Shown here: positions 23,939 through 37,200 of the stretch, piece after piece
Numbering within the stretch: the stretch's first letter is position 1
Layout of the letters: every line of letters starts with the position of its first letter
Origin: Megalobrama amblycephala
Taxonomy: Eukaryota > Chordata > Actinopteri > Cypriniformes > Xenocyprididae
Assembly: GCF_018812025.1 (NCBI RefSeq)
Contig: NC_063058.1
Span: forward strand, 19,708,297-19,772,296
Direction of reading: 5' to 3'
DNA length: 64,000 bases
Translations under genes and position numbers: made by a program
Notes under the pieces: model-generated
Databases searched by the model: none
What the model was told of the DNA's origin: nothing
Seen by the model: the letters and a program-made list of their open reading frames with translations, nothing else

Positions 23939-26900
23939 ATGGAGAACAGCTTAAGCCAAGAAGCAGAGGAAAATCCCTATCTGTGGTAAGAACTGTTTTT
24001 AACATATGGAAAGTCAGTTTTAAATGCATAAAGTTTGAGCCTTGACCCAGTCTTTTCCATTCAGTTTAGCCCTAAGTGCTAAACTAATTAAATTAAAATA
24101 AAATACAAAATATATTCTTTCATCAAGCACTCGGGCACAGTCTTGAGTTGAGCTGACAATTGATAACTGTGTCAGATGTTTCACACAGCTGAGCTGCTCA
24201 TCATGACTAGACTTGTCTTTACACAGACACACTAACTTTGATCCCAAGGTCTCATTTCAGTGTATTTTCACAAAATCCTGTGTGGAAATTATATATTAAT
24301 GTAGTTTACTGATGTTTATTATGCCCAAAGGCAAGCTGTCAAAAAACACTTTCACTTCAAACATTTGTTTAATCCATACTCAAAATGAAACATATGCTTT
24401 CAATAGAAACCCATGTGATTAGATATTACAAACAGTTTTTTCTAGTTTTCAGAGAACACCGTCTCTCAGACGTAAATGGAGAAAGCGCTACGGAGGCCTG
24501 GACGGCAACAAACTGCTGGAGCCAAATAAGGAGGATGACACAAGAGGTACAAAAAAAAAACATTGCAGCTGTGAATCATTTAGATGCAATTTGCGAGGCC
24601 AGATCCCAAGCATTACCACTCTGCGACATTGATTTTACATCAGCTCTATACAGGAAAACTCCAAGATCAGTGTGAGAGAGAGCTGCTCAAACTAGGCCAA
24701 ATGAATGGGACAGCTCTGTAGACATTCTCATTTAACCAGGATTGTGGTCAACATCTGGGCCATAAAAATGTGCAAAGGCAGTGGGAGTGTTCTGGGGCAA
24801 AGTGATGTGGCAGATATATATATAAAAACTGCTACGGATATATATATATATATTTCTACAGCATTTTCACAATACAATACATGTTATTTTCTTACAGAAA
24901 ATCATGTAGCAAAGGCTTGTGGCAAGGAGTAAAATTTCTTAGACTATTATGAAGCACATTTACTTTGTTTTTTTAAACCATATTCATGTTATGTGGGTTT
25001 CCTTTAAAAGAAACACAGTTAAGTTACTTTCTAGTTTCACCCTAAGGGGTGGAAGCACCGTCTGCATAACTTCATCTGGCATGTACCACCCTATAGCTGG
25101 GCACAAAATCAACTTCCTGAGGTGAGGATGGCTGTAAAATACCTCAAAGCTTTGCAAAATGCTGTTGTTGCAAATATCTTTTACATTATTTATTAAAATT
25201 GCTGTCCTGTACTTATTAGTTAGACTTACTTTTAAAAAAAGCATGCCAACTAATTGCCTTAAAGGTGCCCTAGAATCAAAAATTGAATTTACCTTGGCAA
25301 AGTTAAATAACAAGAGTTCAGTACATGGAAATGACATACAGTGAGTCTCAAACACCATTGTTTCCTCCTTCTTGTGTAAATCTCATTTGTTTAAAAGACC
25401 TTCGAAGAACAGGCGAATCTCAACATAACACCGACTGTTAAATAACAGTCGGGATCATTAATATGTACGCCCCCAATATTTGCATATGCCAGCTCATGTT
25501 CAAGGCATTACACAAGGGCAGCCAGTATTAACGTCTGGATCTGTGCACAGCTGAATCATCAGACTAGGTAAGCAAGCAAGAACAATAGCGAAAAATGGCA
25601 GATGGAGCAATAATAACTGACATGATCCATGATATTTTAGTGATATTTGTAAATTGTCTTTCTAAATGTTTCGTTAGCATGTTGCTAATGTACTGTTAAA
25701 TGTGGTTAAAGTTACCATCGTTTCTTACTGTATTCACGGAGACAAGAGCCGTCGCTATTTTCATTTTTAAACACTTGCAGTCTGTATAATTCATAAACAC
25801 AACTTCATTCTTTATAAATCTCTCCAACAGTGTGTAATGTTTGCTTTAGCCACGGAGCACCCTCAAACTCATTCAATATCAAATGTAAACATCCAAATAA
25901 ATACTATACTCACATGATCCGATATGCTGCATGACGAACATCTTGTAAAGATCCATTTGAGGGTTATATTAGCTGTGTGAACTTTGTAAATGCACTGTAT
26001 TATAGTCGAGAGCTCGGGGGGCAGGGAGCGCGCGATTTAAAGGGGCCGCAGCCTGAATCGGTGCATAGTTAATGATGCCCCAAAATAGGCAGTTAAAAAA
26101 ATGAATAAAAAAAATCTATGGGGTATTTTGAGCTGAAACTTCACAGACACATTCAGGGGACACCTCAGACTTATATTACATCTTGTAAAAACTGGTTCTA
26201 GGGCACCTTTAAAAAAACTAAAAATGTAAAGTGAAATAGTTATGTTGTACACTTGAGTTCTAGTAACTAAAAAAGAACTGTAGAGGGTACTTGATCATTT
26301 ACTTTAGATTGATTCTACCATTTTTGTTACCATTGTTGTGTTTTGCATGCTGAATGTTGAAGTCTGTGTGTGACTCAAGCATGGTCAATTGCAAGATATT
26401 TCACAAATATAGAGGGATTATATAAACCCAATTAAATGTTTCACAAGGTGTTCATGACATAAGTGTTAACAATAAAAGATCATTATTTGACATGAAAAAT
26501 AGACTAGTTAATGATTAAGTTAGAAGTTACGTAACCTTTTAAAAGCAACCTATATATTATATAGTTCTTGTTGCATCGCTGCAACAGTAGGAAGAGAATT
26601 ACAATAATATATATATGAAATTCCAAGTGCCCAAGCGAAGGGAACACTGATCACCATAATGGTGAAATAAAACATTTTAGGAAAATCAACATCAATTTAT
26701 GAAGCCAGCTCTCTGATGTTCTCTCAAATTTTCCAGTTGAATTTACAACTGAACATTCAAGATGACTTTGGGAAATGAGTGAATGCAACTAGAGAAAGAT
26801 AACTGTAGAAGTGGAGGAAATGAGTGAAAAGTCTATTAAGAATTGTCCCACCTCAAAAACTCTTTTTTTGCTTGACAAAATGGCACTCAAACCAATCAAT

Positions 26901-29900
26901 TAATCTTAACTTGGGTTTTCTGAGTAACCAAGGCTTAGTATGTGAATAGTATAGATTTCTAGATTTTTACAATTAAGTTAATACATCAAGTAAAGTTAAC
27001 TAAAACATGTTAGTTAGAACAACTGTTGGATTTTACAATGTATGTTTATTAAAGGTTCACGCAAAAAAAGAAAAAAGAATATAATTTACCGTCATGTCAT
27101 TCCAAACCTATATGACTTTGTCTTTCTTCTGTGGAACACAAATTTTAACTGTTTAACTGTTTTTGTCTATACAATGAAAGTGAATGGGGCCCGAAACAAC
27201 ACTGTATCCTTTTGACTTTTATTTTATAGATAAAAACAAATTTTATGTGCCTTGCACAAGAAAGAACGTCATGCAGGTTTGTAACAATGTAAAGGTAAAT
27301 TATTTTAATTTTAGGGTGAACTATCCCTTTAAGATTTATTGTTCTTTTGGGTGGAAGATTGAGAGTAAAAATAGACAGATTACATCCATCCCCTGTCCAC
27401 AGCACCATGGCTTCATATGTTTTAGCTTTCAGAAAGAGTTATTGTGTGGGATTTGCTGAGGTTTTGGACCGAGAGGACAACACAACACAAACAATGTCTT
27501 AAACTCGCAAAAAAAAAAACTTTGTGTCCTAGATTCTAAAATAGCTTCATATACATTCTTTGCTGAGGCAATGCTTAGTGGTTTTTAACTTCAAAAATCC
27601 TTTTTAAATCTCTCACTCACAAATAAGCACTAATCTTAATCTTTAAACCTCTCTCAAGATTCAGCAAAGGAGGATTTTTCTCATCCTGGGTTCTTATACT
27701 TTTACCCCCCACTCATTCAGAGAATGGAGAGATGACAGATGCCTTCACAAACAGGAACGCAGACCCTGTGAAGTTTACTGCTAAGGTACGTGCTGAGTCC
27801 TGTATTGCTCTCATAACCACACCCACACATAAACTATAAAACAAACCTGGAGGTGGAAACTATGACCAGCATTATTAAAAAGACAGAGGTGAGGGACATT
27901 TCAATACACCTGTGCTAATGTGGTGTTTTACTGCTTTCTAAAATGAGACTCATTCAGCTGATGTTAGCAAAAGTTTCGATTCCAGGTTCAAAGTTAAGCT
28001 CAAATGGCATGATGTTGATTATTAATTTTTTTTTTTTTTACTTTTTCTGTTTTTCCTTAAAAAAAAAAAAAAAAAGCAGTGAGGTACTTACAATAGAAGT
28101 GCATGGGGCCAATTTTGGGGGGTTTTAACAGCAGAAATGTGAAGCTCATATTATAAAAGAACTTTGATATTATAAAAGAAAATATGAGCTTTAAAGGTAT
28201 TTAATTCATTTTTACAGTTGATTTAGTGTTTAACTTAAAGGTTTAGTTCACCCAAAAATGAAAATTCTGTCATTTATTACTCACCCTCATGCCGTTCCAC
28301 ACCCGTAAGACCTTCATTCATCTTCAGAACACAAATCAAGATATTTTTGATGAAATCTGACGGCTCAGTGAGGCCTCCATAGCCGTTAAGCTCAAACCTT
28401 CTTCCCGGGTTTGTAATGTCACCAACCTGAGAAGAAGCTCATTGTAGTCCCGACCAGCTGTTTGTTGTAGTCCTGAAACAGAAAATATCTCCCTTTGCAT
28501 TAAACTTTGACATTTACTGAAACACTGAGTTCTGATTTTAATGTTTAGAAACTGTCTCCATTCACTTCTATTGTACGTGCCCCAAATATGTTTGAACTTG
28601 TATTGAACCCTCAATATTCCATTAATACAGTAGGCTGGACATTAAAGACACTTTGTCACTGCCGCTTAGCATAGCATGTCTGTACAAAGACAAAAAGTTA
28701 GCATGTACTTCACCTGTAATAAAATCCCAGCCCTGTAGACGTTGTTACTGCTTGAGGCTAACATTTGTTAGCTAGCATGCTGACATGAGAGGGTAATATG
28801 TCTCAATATGTTTCCCCGCAGTCCTTAACACCTGCAATTAGTTAGACATCAAAGACATGTCTGGCACCAGCATTATGTTGCATGTATTTCATCAGGCTTC
28901 AAAAGGTGTAAAACACTTATAAGCTAATTCATCATTACGTCTAGCCCCAAATAACAGCTAGTTCTCGCTCAAGAAAAAATAACGCACACGAATGCAGACT
29001 GTTTGCTTGATGCTATATATAATAGTCTATATATAGATAATTTTTCTCAGCCAAGCTCTCAGTGCATGTTTTTTATGTTACTAGGAAACAAAATCTGCAG
29101 GGAACATTCCTCAACATGTGCCAAGAAATACCTTTCCATCCCAGAGGCCAGTCAATTATGTCTCTCCAGGCTCTACAGGTGAAAGATCAAAATGAAACAA
29201 TATGTGCTCTTATCTCCAGTGGCACACATTTCTGCCTCCTGTTAATTCCCTTTTGCTTTTATGTACCTTTGTACACTTGCTTTCTTTTGTTGTAAATATT
29301 ACAGCTCTCGTGAAGCAGCAGTTCTGGTTAGTGTTTGTTCTACACCTCTAACATCAAGTACTACAATTAATTGGGCCGTGAACAGACTCCATTCAAACTT
29401 TGTTTTGTACATAATTTTTTACAGCATAATTTTTTTAAGTTACATTTTTTACAATGGAAGGTTTAAGTTTGAAAACTTTTAATTGACATTGAAATAATAT
29501 GTGGCATTCTAAAACAACGGTGTTATTGTTATATTTGCATGCTGAATTGTGATTGGTCTTCTTTTATATTAAAGGTCCCGTTTTTCGTGGTTTTTTGAAG
29601 CTTTGATTGTGTTTATAGTGTGCAATATAACATGTGTTCATGTTTCGCGTGTAAAAAAACACAGTATTTTTCACATAATTTACTTATCTGTATACCGCTG
29701 TTTCCACTGTCATAAAAACGGGCTGATGACTTCCTTGTTCTATGAAGTTCCTCCTTCAGAAATACGTAATGAGTTCTGATTGTGCCAGCGGTTCCTGTGT
29801 TGTGATTCGACAGCAGCTTAGCGCTCCTTGCCCGGAAAGGTCACGCCTCTTACCATAACGTGGAGATGCACGCGCTCAGTGTTATTGTAAACATGTCTTT

Positions 29901-31942
29901 AATTTTACCCTATCAATTTGAGCCGGAATCAGACCCGGTGATTGGACTGCGGGATGAAAATAACAGCGTTTCGACGACATGACGACAAACACGCTCTACA
30001 AACGCAACTCTTGTGTATTTCTGTGGGCGGAGGTTAGTCAAAAAACTGTTTTAGTGACGTCATTAAAGAAGGAAGTAGAGGGATGTAGTCCAAACTGGCC
30101 GTTCGATGTAGGCGACTTCTGTTAAATAAAATATCTTGCTTGGCATTGAACTTTGAGCTTTAAAATTTTACAGATTTTATTTATACTCTAACAACATTAC
30201 ACACTAACTAAAGTTTGAAACATGGGATCACGAAGAACGGGACCTTTAATTCTTTTATTTTAATTGATCTTGTCTGCCTTACATATATTTAAGCAGTTAA
30301 TTGCTGCCTTGACACTGCACAGTAGCTGGCTTTTAAATGACATGACATTACATTACAAAAGAATAATTGGTTAAAGCTGCAGTCCGTAACTTTTTTTGGT
30401 TAAAAATTATGAGCAATTATATAACCCGCCAGTGTTCAAAACTATCACCTTACCTTAGCCTGATTTACAATGCTAAGCTGGTAATAATGTTTTCTAAATA
30501 GAGAGGTACTGGTAGGTTTCCGTGGGAAATCTGAGCATGCTGACGTTCATCTTTGCGTCATTGCGTCACGTCTGTTTACATAAAGAACGAGTCCCAGCTA
30601 GTAGGCTATATGGCATGTGAGGATGCTGCAGGTGCACAGCAAAATCCCCAGAGTTAAATCAACTCTGCTCAGAGAACATATGGTCCCTCTCTATATAGTG
30701 TTAAAATAACACTGAAGCAGAGTTAAAGTTAATGAGATAATATGCTGTTTGTGGAGTTGTTTAATCAGATCTTGAGAGATTTAATGTCTTTTATCTTCAG
30801 TTGATTTCATCTAAGGCTGTGGCTGGAAGTCCTTTGTAGTTATTGTGTTTCTTTTCAGTGATTATGCTTGTTAACAGCAGGTGTTCATCACTAATGCTCA
30901 ATCAAAAACTTAATCACTTAATTAACTTTCACTCTGCTTCAGTGTTACTTTAACACTATATAGAGAGGGACCATATGTAATCTGAGCAGAGTTGATTTAA
31001 CTCTGGAGATTTTGCTGTGTGGAGGATCATTTATAGCCTTTTCTCACAGCAGCTGGAACAATTAAACTTATCATTTTGATGGCGGATTGTAATCCAGAAA
31101 GGTCCAAATGACAATCATCAGTGACAACTGGAGATTCACCAGTAGTCAAAAGCAAAAGATTTCGGACTGGCTACAGAAATTGAAATCTATAGGTAACGCT
31201 AATACACACTAAATACACATAGCCACACAATGCTGATAACATCAACAATTTGAGAACAAAGTATAACAATTATAATAATTTGCATGGTTTGACATGATCC
31301 GAGCTAAGCGATTGTTAGATTTAATCACCATTGGCAGTGTGATTTATTGTAATGCTTTTTTTCTCAGTTGGTCAGAACAAAAGTGGCAGACATGTTACTT
31401 ACTTGTTCAGATGACATTTTCCGGTGAAAATTCTTACTCTGGTCATACTTCCAAGACTACAGTCTGTGATTCCGAATTACAGTATCCACACCTGCAAACA
31501 TTAGATTCATCCGCACTGAAGAGCCTTGCCGATGCACAATCCACATAAAGATGATAATTCCACAAATAACTGCAATTGCAGGTTTCAAACAGAGATGGCG
31601 ACAAAAAGGGCAAATTTTACGGACTGCAGCTTTAAAGAAATGTTATAAATAGTATAAAACATTTATTTACATATATATTATATTATATTTATTATATTAA
31701 GTAATAATATATAATTTTGAGCCATAATTTATTATTATATTTTTATAATATTTTATGTACACTACCATTCAAAAGTTTGGGTTCAGTAAAACATCTTTTA
31801 AAGAAATTCATACTTCAACAATTAATAGAGCAAGGAACAGTAAAGACATTAACAATGTTAAAAGATTTCTTTTTCAAATAAATGTGGTTCTTTTGAACTT
31901 TCTATTCATCAAATAATCCTGAAAAACATGAGCAGCAAATCA

Positions 31943-32020
<78 letters not shown>

Positions 32021-33933
32021 TTGCTGCCTAGCAAGCACTGTCTTTTTTCTTAATGATTCATTTTTCCGCTCTAATAAAATTCCCCTTCTTTTCCCTAGGC
32101 GTGCCATCTTTTATAACCAACGGAGGCACAAAACGGACAGTACCAGAGCAGGACAAACTTCAAGCCAGCCAAGCATGGCAACACTTGGGCCGACCAGAGA
32201 CCCATCAAGGGCATTTTAAGAAAAAAGTGTGAGTCTCAAATGTGTACGGCAGCATTCACATAACATGCTTCACAAGCTATAGCCATATGTATAGTGACTA
32301 CACAACACATTGTTTTCCAAAAGGGCTGCTGATGTGCTCTTTGATTATTTCGCCTCTGGGGGAAGAGTCAACTGCAATCAGTTTTTTGAGGTACTTGAGA
32401 AGCATCATTAATATTTGCTAATATTCAACACTACAGGATGTCATATCCGTCTGTACTTTGGCAGGCCTTGTGGAGCTCAGGAATCATCCGAACAGACCCG
32501 CGGATTAAAGACTGCTACGGCCTGATGCGGAAGCTACAGGAAGCGGATGGAACTGTTGACAGGAGCACTTTTCACAGGCCAGACAGGATCTTGATACCAA
32601 CAGTCAAATCATGCCAAAAAACATTCTAAACACCCCTAATCTTTTGTGCTGCTAATATGCTTCATTTCTGACCATTCTGCAGGTGCGTGACAGGCTTTGT
32701 GTCTTTCATCCTGAAGGCATTGCAGGGAAGATTTGTCATTCCAGATTTCTCTACCTTCACAGAGGAAACACAAAAGCTGTTTATTAAATGCAAACAACTA
32801 TCCTCTGTGAAGGTGTGTCAAATCTGTTTCCGCTGTTGTTGTTTTTTTTTATATAACAGTCTGGTGAAAGAGATGTGCAAAGAAGCCTCAAAGTAGCACA
32901 GGTTATTTTCTAATTGATTGTTTCATGAAAATATCACATTGTGACTCATATCCTGTGTATTTACGAACAGGAGAAAGAAGACGTAAGAGAGAGTGGCACA
33001 AAATGGGGCATTTCAGTTTGTACTGTGGATGGGCAGAGGTACGCACACAGAAGTCCATATATATAATATATATAAATATATATATATATATCAGTGTCGC
33101 CAAGTCCGCAGAAATTGGGCTACTTTAACACTGTTGCTGCGGGTTGTTTTTCACGTCCACGGGTCGAAGCGACCCCAAATAACATCATATTTAGCACCTG
33201 GAATGCTAATTTTATCAAAGGAACCCTGAAAAAATGGTTGATTTTCCCCTCCGGAATGCAATTTTTTTTCCGGGAGACCCCCTGAAAAAGTGATTGCACT
33301 AGTTTTGAGTAGCAATTGAGCGGGTTTTGTTGTGAAAGTGAAAACCTGGCAACTCTGATTATATATATATATGGGTCATTGACAAATAAGGTTTTTAAAA
33401 GTGTAAAAAACATAACGGAGATATAATTAATTTTGTTAGTTTTATCAAGTGTTATCAATGAGATTATGTGGTTTTTATAATCAATAAACACAAAATTTTT
33501 ACCAAAAAAGTCATTCGGTTTAACCAAAATTTCGGTTTTACCTAATTTTATCTATTGGTTATACCGAATGATGATATTTTCAAACAATGCTAACAGGCTT
33601 TTCCTTCATATTTAGTACAAGTTTTTAAAATATTACAAAATTTTCCATGTTTTATAGCGGTTGTACCGAATGACCTGATGTTTCGGGGCATGCATATGAG
33701 CAAGTGAAAACATGAATTTTTCAAATAGTTAAAAGAGTGTTAGTTACTTTGCTTCATTATAAATATATTAATTATAAATTATAATAATATTTTATTGAAT
33801 AAAACCTTTTGGATTCAATAAAAGAGATCTAGTTGTATTACCTTACATATTTTTGGATGTCATATCTTTGTTTTTTATTATTATTAAGGCCTTTGGACAA
33901 AAAAATGACCTGTCACATCATTGACCCATAGAT

Positions 33934-33982
<49 letters not shown>

Positions 33983-34207
33983 AAATTCAATTAATTTGAA
34001 TAGATATGAAGACCGGATTTATGAGGCTAAAATTTCAGCTTTGCATTACAGGAATAAATTATATCTTAAAATATAAGAAAATAGAAAACAGTTATTTTAA
34101 ATTGTAATAATATTTAGTAATATTTCTGATTTTACTGTATTTTTGATCAAATAAATGCATCCTTTGACACTTTGAAAACATTAAAATCTTAAACTTTTGA
34201 ACAATTG

Positions 34208-34253
<46 letters not shown>

Positions 34254-37200
34254 CATTATAATAATATTATTAGTATTTTTAACAAGCATTTTCATTTTTT
34301 GGTAAACTTCATTAACTACAATTAAGACCTGAAGGTTCAGCTATAGTTGATTAAATTATATTATCATATAAATATATATATTATATAAACAATTATATAC
34401 AATTACAACTATAATACTCAAATTTAATGTTATTTACAGATTATGAGTTCAGTTTGCCTGTTGAAGTTTAAATGAGATGCTGTTATTTGTTGGACTCTAG
34501 ACTTTCCTTAGGAGACTGGGCTGAACCTTGCATTCTGGGAGAGATATCCTGGCCTCTCATATACGGCCTCGCGGTGGACCAGCAAGGATCCGACTACGTG
34601 CACAGATTTGTAGGAATGGAGGAATATTCCAAATACGAGTCTCCATTTACCCTGACCAAGCAAGGTAAGTTCACTCAGTTCACTCCACATAGTCAATTTC
34701 CTTGATTTATGTCCGGTTCTGGATTCAAGAACAGTCTGATGTTCAGTTCAAAGCTTTTTAAGCTTCTTCACTACAGAAAACTTGTTTGCAGGTGTGCCTC
34801 ATAGTCCACTGGTTGAGACAGGAGCCATTATCTGCACTTCTTTATTACAGGTAACAACATTGCTTGTTTATTAATGAACAAAAATGTACTTTTATTGACT
34901 GTTTTTGTCCTAAAACAGCTGGCAACCAGACCAGTCACTGAGGAAGAAGAAAAGTACGAGTCTGTAAGCTTAACTTTTACATCAACCAGCTACATTTGAT
35001 TAAAAAAAAGGCATAAAGCAATCTTGAAGCAAACCATTCTCACACAGGTTTTGAATATCATCAGAAGACTGTGCAACAAAGAGCATGCAAACCTAAACTG
35101 CACCAGGTAGGCCTATTTTTATGAGAAATTGATTTTTTCCTGTGCTATTCTGTTTATTTGTTGGTGTTAATTTCAACTGTCAGTACTGCCATTGCAGTTA
35201 TCAAAACTTGCGAAAAGACATCATCCGTCTCCACGCACTCTCATTTTACTTACAAGAGAAGAAAGTAAGTCCAGGATAAGTCTTAATACGATCAATTTTG
35301 GTTCTACATTGCAAAGCGTCTAACAGTCTTTGTTTTTAATAAATAAACCATTTCAGTGCTTTCCGGAAGGTGTGGGAATCAATTCTACACTGGATTTACT
35401 GTTGCAGGTATTCAGATTGACATATTATATTCTTGAAAAGGAAGATTAGATTTTAATTTTGCATATATATTAGTGTTTATCGACAGAAGTCACCTGCGAG
35501 TCCGGCGCAGCATTGGCCGCTACCCTGGCTAATGGAGGATTGTGCCCCCTGTCAGGTGACCAAGTGATGTCCCCTCACGCCGTCCGCAGTAGCCTTTCCA
35601 TGATGCAGGTGGCTGGAATGAATGACTATTCCAGAACATTTCATTTCAGGGTGAGTTTGTGACTAAGCTGGTAAATAATGAGTCATATTTATATTTGTGT
35701 GATATATTGCAGGTTTAGCATCAGTTCTGTTTCATTTCCATGGTTTAAATTCACTCCCACATCTCTAAGAGGATAGTTTAAGTAATTGAATTTGATTACA
35801 CTTTCATGTAACTAATTAAAACAGCCCATACCCTGCCACGTTAATTAACAATAATGGTCACGATCGAACAGTGGTGGTGTCCATGAATATACAATGTCTG
35901 TAAGAATTATGTATGTATTCCCCTACTGCCCTCTAATGGAGACAGTCCAAATTGCTTTGCTTAAAGCAGATGTGCCAATTTCAAAGGGTTAGTTCACCCA
36001 AAAATGAAAATAATGTAATTAATTACTCACCCTCATGTTGTTCTACACCCGTAAGGCCTTCATTTATCTTCAGAACACAAATTAAGATATTTTTTATTAA
36101 ATCCGATGGCTCCGTGAGGCCTCCATTGACAGCAATGACACTTACTCCTCTCACGATCCATAAAGGTACTAAACACATATTTGAAACAGTTCATGTGAGT
36201 TCAGTGGTTCTAACTTAATATTATAAAGCGACGAGAATACTTTTTGTGCGCCAAAAAAAAAAAAAAAATAATAATAATAAAAAAAATAACGACTTTTCAA
36301 CAATATAGTGATGGGCCGATTTCAAAACAAAGCTTCGGAGCTTTACAAACGGCTAAACTGCTGAAATCATGTGACTTTGACGCTCCGAATCACTGATTCG
36401 ATTCGCAAAGCTCTGAAGCAGTGTTTTGAAATCGGCCCATCACTAGAAGGTGATACAGGATTGTTGAAAAGTCGTTATTTTGTTTTTTTGGCGCACAAAA
36501 AGTATTCTCGTCGCTTTATAATATTGAGTTAGAACCACTGAACTCACATGAACTGATTTAAATATGTTTTAGTACCTTTATGGATCTTGAGAGAGGAAAT
36601 GTCATTGCTGTGAATGCAGTACACACCAGGACGAATATCGCACGCGTTTATCGCCAGCGTTTTTCGAGACGTTTTTTGTGTTCATACCCAAGCTATTTTC
36701 ACTGGCGATGCGCAGAGTGAAAGTGCAAATTCCACTCCCTGACAGTATGTGGCGCTTGTGCTTAACGGTAGTGCAAATAAACATATTTATGATATTAATA
36801 AAAAGTTAAAGAAGATAAAAATGCAGATATAAAATGGCACATACTATATCGGATTTAATCAAAAATATCTTAATTTGTGTTCTGAAGATGAATGAAGGCC
36901 TTACGGGTATAGAACGACATGAGGGTGAGTAATAAATGACATTATTTTCATTTTTGGGTGAACTAACCCTTTTAATGTGCATATTTCACAAGGGTGAAAC
37001 TGCTGAGGATTTAAAGCAACATTTAGGCTGGATAATATATTTGTATTCAATACTACAGACGTCTGTGCCTGCCAAGTCCAGTCAGTCTGGTGTTGTGCTG
37101 ATCGTGGTTCCTGGAGTTCTGGGACTCGTGTGCTGGTCACCTGGGCTGGATTGCAATGGAAATTCCTGGAGGGGTGTTCATTTCTGTGAGGTAAGGTATT

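Noticed and set aside
24984..25358. 124-codon minus-strand frame
   Set aside because: It overlaps the end of an AGGTGCCC transposon and lacks recognisable motifs.
29305..29326. A 22-base micro-exon (CTCTCG... to TTCTG) with acceptor and donor after exon 4 of the glutaminase-like gene
   Set aside because: Including it shifts the frame and gives a stop at 32217-32219. Skipping it joins exon 4 (phase 1) perfectly to exon 5 and on to the conserved glutaminase domain.
32053..32098. In-frame ATG just before exon 5 of the glutaminase-like gene ([10 protein letters not shown]...)
   Set aside because: The sequence from 32070 to 32098 looks like a branch point plus polypyrimidine tract ending in TAG, and the upstream exons splice in frame. 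An alternative start here is possible but less likely.
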